Below are positions 52,735-64,000 of a stretch of DNA of 64,000 bases, in pieces. The first letter of the stretch is position 1, and the number at the start of each line of letters is the position of its first letter. Source of the stretch: Chromobotia macracanthus (taxonomy: Eukaryota > Chordata > Actinopteri > Cypriniformes > Botiidae); NCBI GenBank assembly GCA_036877525.1, contig JAZGTH010000101.1, forward strand, positions 523,501 to 587,500. The letters run 5' to 3'. Made by a program: the position numbers and the translations under genes. Below the pieces are notes generated by a model. It had not been told where the DNA came from. It saw only the letters and a program-made list of their open reading frames with translations, and did no database searches.

Positions 52735-52985
52735 CACACTCTCGCGATGAATTGTGGGATGGACAGCGGCGGGAAGAAAGCGTCATCCCGCACCTCAAAG
52801 CGGTAACGCGTACACGTACGATTATTAATTTTAAACGCGGGCGATCGTTTTGCCGCGTATGCTATAGTGCAGACGCGATGCGACGCGATTGCGCGTCACA
52901 TTAGCGCTTTTGAACATGAACATCTTTTAGCAGCTTTACGCATTGCGTTTTCCTTACACGCTACTTATTGAGCATGCGCATTTAA
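52735..52985. promoter_or_regulatory. CpG-dense block of unknown role
   Basis: About 250 bases with many CGs (TCTCGCGATG, AACGCGTACACGTACG, GACGCGATGCGACGCG, TTGCGCGTCA) inside very AT-rich, CpG-poor intron. TCTCGCG next to AATTGTGGGA resembles motifs of TATA-less vertebrate promoters. It could be an orphan CpG island, an unrecognised start of a non-coding or alternative transcript, or the end of a CpG-rich DNA transposon. No open reading frame or convincing splice site fixes its direction. Confidence 0.35.
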
Positions 52986-55484
52986 TCTAACGAGAGAGAG
53001 AGAGCGAGAGAATGAGGACGAGTCGCCTGATTTACTTGATTTAGCCTGATTCTCACATTACAGTATGAAAGACATAAACAATAAGCAAATGTTTGTCTCT
53101 TATGTTTGTGGATTAATTTACAAACTCCACTTGCATGGCATAATGTATTCATTGTGCAGATGTTTCCTGCATGATGATTAAAATTGCAAAACGCCTGCGA
53201 TGCTGTTTTCCAGGCCCTGATAAAGGCACCCAGTCTCCCCAGAACTGCTGTGTCTTTATTAGTAGTAGCAATTACATACATTGCTGGAAAATAGTTTTTT
53301 TTTTTGCCTAAATTTTGAATGTATAGGGTAGCTAGCGTGTATAAATAAAGCAACATTTTAGTTATTAAAATTAATTGTCTGTTATATTTGCTCATTAAAC
53401 ATGCATTTATTTTTAAGGTTGTTTTTTTTTTTACTTTTACATTACATTGAGTACAGACATGCTAGTGCTATGTTATGTTTAAGAGTGTGTCTCCAAGCAC
53501 TAACACAGAAACTATAACCATAGATATAACTTAATAAAAAAATCTGTTACTGATAACAAACTTTATATAACATTAGATAATTATTAAAGGCTAAAGTGTA
53601 GCCTATTTAAGTTTGCCAAGTAACAGAGTAACTTGCCACATTAATATAGTGTCCAAATGATGTTTCTCCATAGCTCGTCCAATCAGAATTTAGAGTCAGA
53701 ACTGCTTATTTTCTAATCATATATTGCACAACAACAACTCTATATAGAGCTTGTTGGCCTTCCCTAAATCTTTACAGGATCCTTCTGGCAGAGCTTCCCT
53801 AATCCTGATAGACATGTGAAAGACTGAGTGTCCAGCTTCTTGACATTACCAGTGTGTGAGATGTTGACTTACATAGCTTCCTTCACAACACTGCATGTGT
53901 TAAAAGCACACTTTACATACAAATACATATGAATGCTAATACGATCACATTGAACCTGCAGATGCTTTTCCTAAGAAAACAGCCTGTACAGCCTTTACAC
54001 ATCTGTGCATGATATTGCTAAACAAAAATAGCTTACAGTGACTTTAATTATTGTCTATTGTTTTTGCTTGGTCATTGTAGCGCTCTCTTGTAATATTGGC
54101 CACCAGGTTCATCTTCAGTTGTGAGGGGAGGATTGGGGTGAAGGAGCGGGGTGGAGGAGCAGGGTCATTTTCTCAGAGGAGCAGGGACATTTTCTAGAAT
54201 CCTGAACTCAGAAATTCTCACTCCTGGGCCTGATCTAGGGACCAGAACAATGAGACATAAACCTCAGAACTAATTAGATTATGTATTAATGTAATACCAA
54301 GACCGTTTGCAAAGCTTTTGAAAGTGGAAAACCTTTACAAGGTTTGTCACTTATTTTAAAAACAAAACAAGATAGTGATGGTGTCAGAGGGTAAAACCAG
54401 GGTGTTTTGATACATATCATGGTAGTGAAATACATGCCATGGTATTTTTATATTACTCAAAATCTGAGGTACAGTAATTCCAAAAAATCCTTATTACATT
54501 CATGTTACATGTCCAAAAATCAGGTACATCCTGTCTAAAATACCGCGCTAGTACCACACTTCCATGCCCATGTATCATGATAGTACCATGGAGCTTTTTG
54601 TAAGGACTGTTTCACTGGTTCACATGCTGTTAAAGTGAGACTGTCTGAAGGTTACATTTTGCTGATGACCTAGACCTACACTAAATCCATTATGCGCTTG
54701 TATAACCTGTTCTAACTGTTCTACGAACAGCAGTAACCCTCTGCCCCTAAACAGGATAAGTAAATAACAGGTCTATCCCACATGTTCATAAGCCTGTATT
54801 ATCTAATGCTGAAACTAACCACTTGGCACAATCTGGAAAGTGTTATAAATAGCAGGTGACCAACAAAAGACAACTTGATTGACAAATGACAAAGGTCAGT
54901 AAAATGCTATATCTCTTTAAAACGTGTCCAATGTCCACTGCAAATCTGACACCTCCTCCTGAATGAATAATCAGAGGAGCTGCAGACATATTTAACTACA
55001 TCTGAAGCTAATGTGAGACAAAGTCGAGTGGCCTTGTAGGGCGGATAAAAAAAAATCAGTCAGCGTTGCCTACGCAGCTGAACACTGGAACCCACACGGT
55101 CCAGGGGAGGAGAGAGAGGAGGGTGAGGATGAAGTGATGCCCTGTTGGGGAGGAGGCAGAGATTATCATTGTATTACCTTTGACCATGTCACTTAAAACA
55201 CTTGCACTGGGGAGCTGAAACACACACACAAGCATGCACTGTAGTGTCTGCTTACAACGTATGTGGGATGATATTCTCCCACATGAGTGTGTCCCGCAAA
55301 CAATTACGTAACATTAACTACCAGTGGAGGCAGTGACAAAGAGAGAGAGAATAAAAGATGGGCACATACACCATTGCGTGCATATGTGGTAGAGAGAGGG
55401 GATGAAGGCCGTTGGATGTGCTTGTACACTTCACCATTACTTTAAATAGAAAGAACTCACACAAAATATTTACAGCCAGAGTGC

Positions 55485-55504
55485 AAAAAAAAAAAAAAAA
55501 AAAA
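55485..55504. repeat. Run of 20 A
   Basis: Homopolymer on the plus strand. No SINE body or L1-type sequence was seen next to it. Confidence 0.9.
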
Positions 55505-57717
55505 CAACTGACAACAGCATCTCTGGAGGAAAGATTTCCTGTATTGAGGCTGTGCACAATTACTGTAAACATGTACAATATAATTACCTCTTGTGAGGGA
55601 GGAAACCTCTCCAGAAGATCTTGTTTGTGCGGGTGTCTGTCCTGGTGATATGATATGTTTATGGTTTTCTGATTTTGAATTTTTATGCTGTCACCAAATT
55701 TGAATATCCACACTAATTGTAAAAAAAATTACTGTTGTACACATTAAGCTGTGGTCCTTATGTGGATGATGCCAGTTCGAATATGGCAAATTTTGTTCCA
55801 GCTTTCCTCCCATCACTTCTTGTTATCTTGTGCTATTTATTATGGTAAAAGTGCAAAACAATTATTGTCAGGTTTGTATTCTTCAAAGGATATGAGACAG
55901 ATGGTAATCTGTAGAACGCTGTCAAGAAATGTTCAGGTCATATGTATCCCCACAAGGAAAAATTAAGATATTGAAAGCAACTAATAAAGTTTGTGTGAAG
56001 AAACTACTTTCAGAACCAGTAGGATGTTTCATTGCATAATTTTTATTACAATAAAAAGCACATTTAAATCCCATTCACCAATTGTCAGTAGCCTACTGTA
56101 ATGAAAAAAATCTTTACTGTAAAATTTATCCCGATTTAAAAAATATTAATGTGAGTATACAGCTTGGCTGTAATTACATCTTAGATCTTAATTACTTTTT
56201 ACAGTAAGATGATTTTCTGTGAAAAATGTAACCAAATATTTACGTCTCTACCCTGAACTGTCAAACATTTCATCTAACAAAGACTAATCTCATCTCTTTC
56301 CTCCAGTAGTTATTCCTCGAGAGCTGGCATCAGTAAGTACCAACAGACTGAATAGAAAGACTCTTCTTTTCATTCTGGAATGCTTCATCTGTTCTTTCTG
56401 TTTAATGTTTAGACTCACATTTGTCTCTTTCTTTCTTTGCAAGATAAATACTATCCACCTCCCTCTCCAGTTGGAAGGGTTCACCCTATGAGTCCTGAAC
56501 CATGTTTCCAAGGGAGCCACTGATCAACCAGACCTCTGTCAACAGCACCATTACACTAAATTGCTACGAAACAGGATGGTGCCCCTTAAGTCAGGCTATT
56601 TGCTTGGGTTGTGGGTGGCTTCTGTGCCCTTTTTGTGTGTATTAGAGTTACATTAGATTAACAGTAAAAATAACGCTCTGGGGCTGTATAAAGTTTGAGG
56701 CTATTAATAAAAATAATTAATTTTTGCATTTTACAATTTACAGTTTTACAATTTATGAATAAATGAATGAATGCTTTCATACAAACTGGTTAATCAGTAG
56801 TATTCAGCAGTCAAATTACTTGAAATCAAGGTTATTTCTAAATAAAATGTTAAAAGTCGTAGAAAAAAAGATGTCTTGTACATGAAGCATGAATCATGAT
56901 TTACAACATGCAACTGAAGTAAAAAATAAAATCACTATGTGGGTGACAGTATTTTCACAGAAGTTCGGAGGAGTTTTAAGTTAAATTCAGAGTACCTGAG
57001 ATGGTTGCTGCATCATCAAAGCACTGACTGTATAACTAAAACACAAATAAATGATGCATGTTTTCAGGCAATCAGGTGAGCTCACCCTTAATATTTCCAG
57101 TAGGCCACAGCTGAGTACAAACATTTTCCTGGAATAACAGGCATCATATTTCCTGATACTAAACAAGATCAGTAGTTTAAGACAACATGTAGTGTTCCAC
57201 TATCATCAATAGCGTTTTACACTGTAAAACATAACAGAAATTACTTACAGAACCTGAATATAATTGTATACTTATATACTTACATTTATGTATATATGTG
57301 TATATATACATTCATATATACATATATGAATACGGTAATTATTAAGAACCATGGTATATATCAAAGCAATATGCGATTGTCATCTGATGTCATCTCTTTA
57401 CTATGGTAATGTCACAGAACTTTCTAATGGGTATGGGAAAATAACTATTTAGGAACTCCAATGGTAATAAACAACCTTTTTGGCAGAGGGATGTTTTAAA
57501 GATAGAATACATATGAAACGCATTTAAAAAGCTGCTCATTCAACTGTAGAAGCTCCATATTTGGAATTCACTGCACAGAGCCATGCTGCACGGTGCCTGC
57601 ATAGCAGTCAAGAGAGCACCTCCGATATACAGTTAACAAAGAATAAAAATATAAACATTAATATTTCAGCTGACAGAATGCTGATTTCAAGATGCAACAC
57701 TGATTGTGACTGTGAAT

Positions 57718-57732
57718 GAGAGAGAGAGAGAG
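57718..57732. repeat. Short (GA)n tract
   Basis: About seven GA units that are complementary to the CT tract 37 bases downstream. Confidence 0.9.
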
Positions 57733-57762
57733 AAAGAGAGCCACACAGTAGGTACAAGTCCA

Positions 57763-57768
<6 letters not shown>

Positions 57769-57810
<42 letters not shown>
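57769..57810. repeat. (CT)21 microsatellite
   Basis: Uninterrupted CT units followed by TGCTTGCTTGCT. Confidence 0.95.
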
Positions 57811-57812
<2 letters not shown>

Positions 57813-58521
57813 CTTGCTTGCTCACTCAGACTAGAATGATCTATGTAAACCCACGGAGAACATTAAACTGAACAGAGACCCGGAGATCAAATTGTCCATA
57901 CTGTATATTTAGAAGCTTGTAAACAGAGCAGCTCGGCTCCAGTGAAATAAACCCCATTAAGTCTCAAGTAGGACTGGCAGACTGGAGCAGTTCAACCATT
58001 TACTGGCACTCAGAGGGCTTCGCGCCCAAACACCTGCACCGACGAAGGCAGGAAAATCCGATAAAACCTTGGTTTGTTGATGGACTAGCTATCAATAATG
58101 TATTTCACCAGTGCAGTGCCTTCAGTCGAGAAAGAGAGCTAAAAGGTTTGCTGCCTATGGAGAGGCTTGTTTTGAGTGCATGAGCCCTCTTTAAGTTTCC
58201 AACAAGTTTACACCACAGAGCCTCAAGCCTGGGAATAAGTTGTACAATGCGACACCTGCAATTTCAAAACACTTAGAAACAAATAACAAGTACTCCATGT
58301 ACTGTTCCGCAGACACAGTAAGAAGTCTTTTTTCCCTCCCTCTCTATTAAAAGAGGACAGTTGGATACGACATAATGCAAATCTCAGTTCTCTATAGCAA
58401 CACATACACACAAGCACATACATATACAACTGAAAAAACAGAAAAGCTTCTTCCCTTTCACGCGTGCATTTCTCATCCGCTTCTCTCTCTCTCTCTCGCC
58501 GTTACTCGCTGCTCTTCTTAC

Positions 58522-58551
58522 CTTAGTTGTGACAATACACAGACAATCCAT
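58522..58551 (-). CDS. dlg2: dlg2 alternative first coding exon, PSD-95alpha-type N-terminus (10 codons)
   Basis: On the minus strand an ATG at 58551 opens the ten codons MDCLCIVTTK. These are followed at once by the donor GTAAGA, so the exon ends in phase 0 after AAG. The ten residues match what I know as the N-terminus of PSD-95 (DLG4), where Cys3 and Cys5 are palmitoylated and anchor the scaffold at the postsynaptic membrane. Joined to the shared exon at 27139-26978 it would read TTK-YRYQDDD, the same junction as in PSD-95. The exon lies upstream, in transcription order, of the PSD-93alpha and PSD-93beta starts, so I assign it to the same gene, dlg2, as a third double-cysteine start. A separate dlg4 gene is unlikely because the only downstream exon with the YRYQ start is of DLG1/DLG2 type. 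The identity of the ten codons is near certain; membership of dlg2 transcripts is inferred from order, strand and phase. Confidence 0.85.
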
Positions 58552-58930
58552 CCTGAGCCAAAGAGCTCAAGCCAGTTTTCCCCTCATCTGCACTACATTA
58601 ACAGAAGGAAATATGAAAAAGAAGAGAGAGAGGGAGATTTAAAGAGAGGAAGACTAAGCCACGTTGGACGCTAAGGCACGGCTGGAGCTAACGCTGAATC
58701 CACACAGAGTCTTCTCTGCGTGCGGGCATGGTCTTGCGGTAGTCCTACAGCACGGCGCCTGTTAGCGCTCACCGCTGCTCAGCCGCATGGCTGGGGCTGA
58801 GACTGCTGCCTCTGCTGCTGCTGAGATCACAGAGCATCCCTCCTCCTCTGGATCTCACAGCACACGCGCGCGCACACGCTGACGCGCAAGAGAACAAACA
58901 CACTCTGCTCTCACACTCTAACGCAGTTTT
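58552..58930 (-). promoter_or_regulatory. Probable 5' UTR and promoter of the 58.5 kb first exon, with two uORFs
   Basis: The DNA just upstream of the MDCLC exon is richer in GC and CpG than the surrounding sequence, with a CGCGCGC run near 58864-58874 and CGs throughout 58680-58890. On the minus strand it carries two short upstream ORFs that end before the main ATG. One has 8 codons plus stop (58788-58762) and the other 13 codons plus stop (58729-58688). No clear TATA box was seen. The boundary of the transcribed part is unknown. Confidence 0.5.
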
Positions 58931-61900
58931 CCCACTCTAGCCCAATGCAACCACACTTAAGTGTGAAAATAGCAATTATATTCCATGTTTGTTGTTTGTT
59001 TTGAGATATAGTTTTCCTATTTTGAATTTTGCCTTTTGGGTTGTCCAAGGCAGAGCTAAGTCGATTCTGAGGCATTTGTGCAGAAGAATGACTCTTAGGG
59101 CAGTTTGAAGGATTTAAGAGGGGAACATGAGTAAGCAGTTCGTGGTGACCTTCACAACATCAGTCAGGGTTTATTTTGGGGTGTCTTGGAAAACCAGTGT
59201 ACCGTGAGCTCAGTTCAACTGGCTTTTAAGAGGAAACAGAGTAGGCAACTGATTCTGAAGGATTTAGAGGAACAAGAGAACACAGAGTTTAAACAAGTAG
59301 GTTTTAATCATCTAAATACTATGTACAAGGGATACGCTTTTATTAGGACCTATGCACCTGGCTCAATTTTGGTATGTAATGTCCACTTTTCACGATCCAA
59401 AAAAAGCCTATTAGAATCTGAAGTACATCACCTATTTTTTTCATTGATTATCCTGAGTACAATATTAATAAAAATGTGTTACAAACACAATTTTATGTTA
59501 ACCTAACATTTTAAAGCTTTTTAAAGACGCCCTTGGTTAATGTAGATAACAACAGGTATATGAATGCAGTCTAGTCACAGGACATGTGTGGCATTCCAAA
59601 GAAAAACCAAACAGAAAGTGTACGGATGATATATTGAGCTCTTCTGCTGAGTAAAAGAGCTCCATAACTCCCAGACACATACATGGACACTCTTTTACTC
59701 TCCTTCCATGTCTGCTGGTAATATCACAGACTATATCAGTCCTTTATCATCAAATGTCTTTTAAAAAAGAAAATAACAATGGAAAATCACTGTAGCTAAA
59801 TACAGAAGGTGATAATTCAGTCTGTGTGTAAAGTCAATAGTTCATATTCACTGTGGCACAGCTCTTTGCCAACTAGAGGTCTGTGAGAGGCAGAACAACT
59901 AGATGTGCAATAACTGATAAGAACTGATATTAAACCTCACTGACACCCTTTAGGCAGACTGGCATAAAGAGGAATATATAAAGAGAGAGAGCATTAACTC
60001 CATTCCAGCAAGTCATAAAGAGGGAAGCAGCAGTAATTCAGAGATCGGTGCATCTGTTCTTTATATCAAGACCTTCCCTGGTCATTTAAATGAATAAACA
60101 GATAGAAGAAGGGATCTGCTTACAGCACACATAAAATGACAAGCATGTCATGTTTGTCTGCTCTTGTCAAATAAATTACACCAAGAAAACGTAACCATAG
60201 CAGATACAAATTCAGCCTAACCTGAGTACGCATTTACCCCAGAAAGAGTTTGATTTTGCTTTGTTAATACTATAAAAGAGATTCTTAATTAAAATGATGA
60301 CTTTTAAAATATTCAAGCTGTCAAAGAACTGAAATTATTTAAAACAATTAAGCTCATGTTTTTCTCTGGAAGTAATGGCTGTACACATTCAGTTACTGAG
60401 TAAACAAAGAAAACTAATACTTCTTTAATTTGTATGGGTGGCACTCAAGTGTTGTGCACATAGACTGTGTACAGAGGTACATTTCTTTATTCCACAAAGC
60501 ACATTTTACAACGCCCGTATATATGTCCTATATATCCTATATGTCCCATCAAATATCTCAGCCAATCTTATCAAACTTATCATTAATATCAAACTTAATG
60601 CAATCATGAAGCAAGTAATTTTATATTTGTTAAATTGCTTTAGTTTGAGAGGAAGTTACTTGGTGAATTTGTTTTTTAACCACAGCGTTAATTGTTTTTA
60701 GTGAATCATTGTAATAATGGCTATTAAAAAAATATTGATGGTAAATGCTATAATGGGGGAACATTTGGTTGTGTTAAATTTAATTGTGTACGAACAGAAA
60801 GTACTAATGAACTTTAAAGTTTATTAGACAACAGCTAGTACAGGTTTGGTTTCAGTTTGGCTAAATATCCACATATGGTTTAAATATTAAAGCTTTGCTG
60901 TGCGTGCTCCGCACAAACACAGAAAACGTTTTTTTTTTCCTCAGACACACATAAACAGCTTACAGAAAACACAGCTTTTCTTGAGAGAACTTAATCTAAA
61001 TAGATCATTTTAACTGTGACATTTACGCATAAAAATACTTAAGTTCTATCTTTTGTAACTTCAAAAAAAAGAGCTATGCAATAACCCTTTAATTTACATG
61101 ACATTTATCAATCTATTTACTTTAAAACAACATACAAAGACTCAAAACTTGGCCCATGAAACACAACAAGTATAACAATGAACTAAATGACCTCAGCATT
61201 ATTTACTTGATTTTTTACAGTGCACATAATCTCAGGTTTTTAAGGGCACTGACAGCTAACTTAACCACAGAGTGAAAGGCTATGGGTAATCTGTACTGGT
61301 CATCGGGTAATATTTCATTAAAAACATGCACAGTGGTAAACTTGCCTTATCAGTGAGAGAGAGCTTATCAGTCAGCCAACAGCTAATAAAGGTTTGTTTT
61401 TAGTTTGGCTAAACACCTACAGCTGGTTTAAATAATACAGCTTTGTAGTTTATGCTCAAAGGAAAAAAAAAAAAGCTTTTTCCCCAAATAAGCATTCTCA
61501 AGTGCTTAAAATTCCACAGCAGTTCTGGACGATGACCAGAGGACTGTCCATCACACTGACAGATCCTAAGTGGTCACAGACATGCACTGACCAGCTGACC
61601 GATGCCCTCTCCGAATCTATTACGAGTAGTATTACCACCCAGACTTAATAGTTCTGTTGCTTTTTTTCTTCCTCTTACGGTCTTACCTGCCGCCTGTACA
61701 ACACCTGCTCCTGAAACTCCTCACGAAACAGCACCCTTATAACAGCTTTCATCCCGTAACCGATAGCACAATGGCCTCTGTACACCCTCCGTCTCTCTCT
61801 CACGCACTAAGCTCCTCAGCAGATGGACCCCAAAGCCGCTTTGAGTGATCACATTATGGAGAGCGAGTGCTTTAACTTCCTCCCTGAAACACTTTCCCAC

Positions 61901-64000
61901 AGACGCATGGGAATAATTAAGAAATGGGGTCGGCAGGACATTCAGACAGAAGGTCTTGTGAGTGAACGTGAACTTGGCCGGTGAGGCATTGTTTTAATGC
62001 CAAGTTCTGCTTTGTTTTCCCCTTAAATGAACTCCTTGTGGACGACTAGCACACTGTCTGCTATGGTAACAGCATCAGCCCTGTTTCTAGAGGGTCCATA
62101 TATTCACAAAATAGTTATTAAGAGACTATAATAGGATTTTAATGATAGTTTTACATAAAGCCACCAGTTTAATGTTTGCTGAGGGTAAACGTAACCAGAT
62201 ACATTAATAGATTTGAAGGCTATTGATAGATGATAGGTAAAAATTCATATTGGAAAAGTGATACTGTAGCTCCCTTTAAAAAAAATAAAGTTTACAAAAG
62301 TTCAGTTCAGACAGCACAAGCTAACCAAACTACACTGAGTTTTTATAATGTTAAAAGTGAATAGTGCAGCTGTTATCTTAAGCAGATATTTCTGCTTAAT
62401 GTGACCTTTAAAAAATGGCATTTATTGATATAACACTGTATTGACATATTGATTCAGTCAGAAATAATAACAACAGCAGTTATAAAAATAATAATAATAC
62501 TTAACTAAAATAGGTAATTTAGAGGTCAGGTACATTTTTAAGAAATTTGACAAAGCATTTTACAGCGGTTATGTTTCATGTAAGAATAAACACAATCCAT
62601 TAAGATAGGAAACAAATGAGACCATTTTACAGTACACTCAGACCTAACAAATTACACTTATAATGTAAAACAGTTCTTCCTGTGGTAAGAAAGTCAGACA
62701 TAATATTAGCATATTAGTTGAATGAACAGATGTGACTACATTTGGTTACGTTAATGATACATTCATTTTACTGTGTATTGAGCCATAAAATGGCCCAGAC
62801 AATTTATTCATGGAAACACTGTAAATCTTGACTTTTAATTGCAGACACTGGTATCTGAATACAGTGTGAAACACTGTTGACAAGTCTTTTAAAACTCTAA
62901 AGACACGTCCTTTTCTGAGGGGAAAACTCCATTTAATCTCACTGCCATCCAATTTGGCAGTACACATCACAACAGTCAAAAGTGTGTGTGTGTGTGAGTG
63001 TGTGAGAAGCACCTAAGGCATGAAGCAATAGCAAGTTGTGACCATTTACAGTCAGAGCACCTCATGCTCTCTCATGTGAACACACTGGCATCTGGAAGTG
63101 CTACAGGTTCTCTGCGCACACATGCCTGTGTGTATGAGCCAGACCAGGGTGAGCTGAGCAGGGTGTTGCAAAAGACACCCAAGTGACCCACTTGAAACAC
63201 AAAAGATGAACAAAGGGTTGCAGATTCATTCAGCAAAAGTTTCTGGTCTTTCTCTATTATTTCTGTTATATTTGGGTTTTGTCTTTGTGCCTGCCTATAA
63301 TTGGCTCTGTCCTCTTTTCAAATTCAGAAAAGCCACAGATGTCTCAAACTCAAAGTCCATGGTTTGGTTTTGAGAATATGTGGGTTACTCATTCATTACA
63401 CAGATTGGCCATTTAAAGGCTTATATTCTTAAAGGGATGCTTGATCTTAAACTGACACAAGGTCAGTACAACTGCGTACTGTGCCGCCCTATGCTGTATA
63501 TGTTGCAGTCTGAAGTAGACGAACGCATACGAAAAGGCTGAAATATGTTTCCTTTGCAATGCCTTTTACAGTGGCTCACAAATACATTACTGGAATATAA
63601 GTGTTTGCTCTAGAAGGTATGTTTGCTTCTCACTATCATGCAAATGCTGAGCACATCTGAGCTGGTTGAGTTAGACAGTGGTGGCAATTACTGGTGATCA
63701 ACACGCCTCCTAGCTGTATTAGGCAAAAGGCAGAACACACAAACTACACACACACATACAGAGAGCTAAATCTTTGATTCTAGCCACCCACCAATAATAC
63801 ATGCAGACGAAATACAGACAAAAGCTGCCAGGCCAAGGCATCCGTTTCATTTTAAAGCAGCAGACTGTTGCAATGCAGAAGATTTCCAGAAAATAAATAC
63901 AGACTGAAATTTACTGTACATATGAGTATAATTTAATCACAGTATTGTTCCTCAAATATACCAAAAACACTCTGCATGTCATTTTTGGGATTTTTAGTGT
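58931..64000. other. Upstream or intronic DNA, no exon seen
   Basis: AT-rich, mostly low-complexity vertebrate non-coding DNA. If dlg2 also has L27-domain exons as in mammals they lie further upstream; I looked for L27-type sequence and saw none here. Only short chance reading frames are present, for example at 60.4, 61.7 and 63.0 kb. Confidence 0.45.

Larger units (their letters stand above)
46601..58521 (-). other. dlg2 intron between the MDCLC start and PSD-93alpha start
   Basis: About 12 kb without a supportable exon. It includes a possible conserved element with an octamer motif ATGCAAAT (46757-46764), a 32-bp tandem duplication (48.80 kb), a 16-bp duplication (49.2 kb), a CpG-dense block (52.74-52.98 kb), a 20-A run (55.49 kb) and a long CT tract (57.77 kb). 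Confidence 0.5.

Noticed and set aside
53281..53310. T run near 53.3 kb as a retrotransposon tail
   Set aside because: No LINE or SINE body on either side; a simple homopolymer tract.
1..64000. CRISPR array, operon, phage or bacterial features
   Set aside because: The repeats are microsatellites or interspersed eukaryotic elements, with no regularly spaced direct repeats and no prokaryote-like gene density.

Overview
The window is teleost nuclear DNA, most likely from a cyprinid. It is AT-rich, contains no long open reading frame, and carries many short tandem repeats. It also holds tRNA-derived SINEs and short inverted-repeat DNA elements of kinds common in carp-like fishes. The species assignment is inference from repeat style. 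I found no bacterial, viral or retroelement coding sequence.

The whole window appears to be a 5' part of one very large gene read on the minus strand: dlg2, encoding PSD-93/chapsyn-110, a membrane-associated guanylate kinase scaffold of synapses. In transcription order (high to low coordinates), the exons I can support are: a 10-codon first coding exon (58551-58522) encoding the PSD-95alpha-type start MDCLCIVTTK; a 14-codon first exon (46057-46016) that is PSD-93alpha; a 21-codon first exon (33593-33531) that is PSD-93beta; and a shared 54-codon internal exon (27139-26978) lying just before the PDZ1-coding exons. Within the intron after the shared exon are two further candidate first exons, of 26 codons (12105-12028) and 83 codons (1450-1202). 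Every one ends at a consensus-like GT donor in phase 0, and the shared exon also begins in phase 0. Any of the upstream starts can therefore join the shared exon, and the two downstream starts could join the next exon, which must lie beyond coordinate 1.

The locus therefore reads as an N-terminus selector. Three starts give short tails with paired cysteines (Cys3/Cys5, Cys5/Cys7, Cys3/Cys5), which in PSD-95 and PSD-93 are palmitoylated for membrane and synaptic targeting. The two downstream starts would skip both the double cysteine and the shared exon, and would instead give basic, tryptophan-containing N-termini. No PDZ, SH3, GK or L27 exon lies inside the window.

The remaining roughly 63 kb is intron or flanking DNA. 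It holds two SINEs, several MITE-like elements (including three of a family ending in a TTAAAGG...CACCCAAAAATG motif and two of an AAAGGTTC family), long (TA), (CT) and (TG) microsatellites, short tandem duplications, and a CpG-dense block near 52.74-52.98 kb. Gene and exon identities rest on recall of family sequences. Repeat families are recognised by eye and their ends are approximate.
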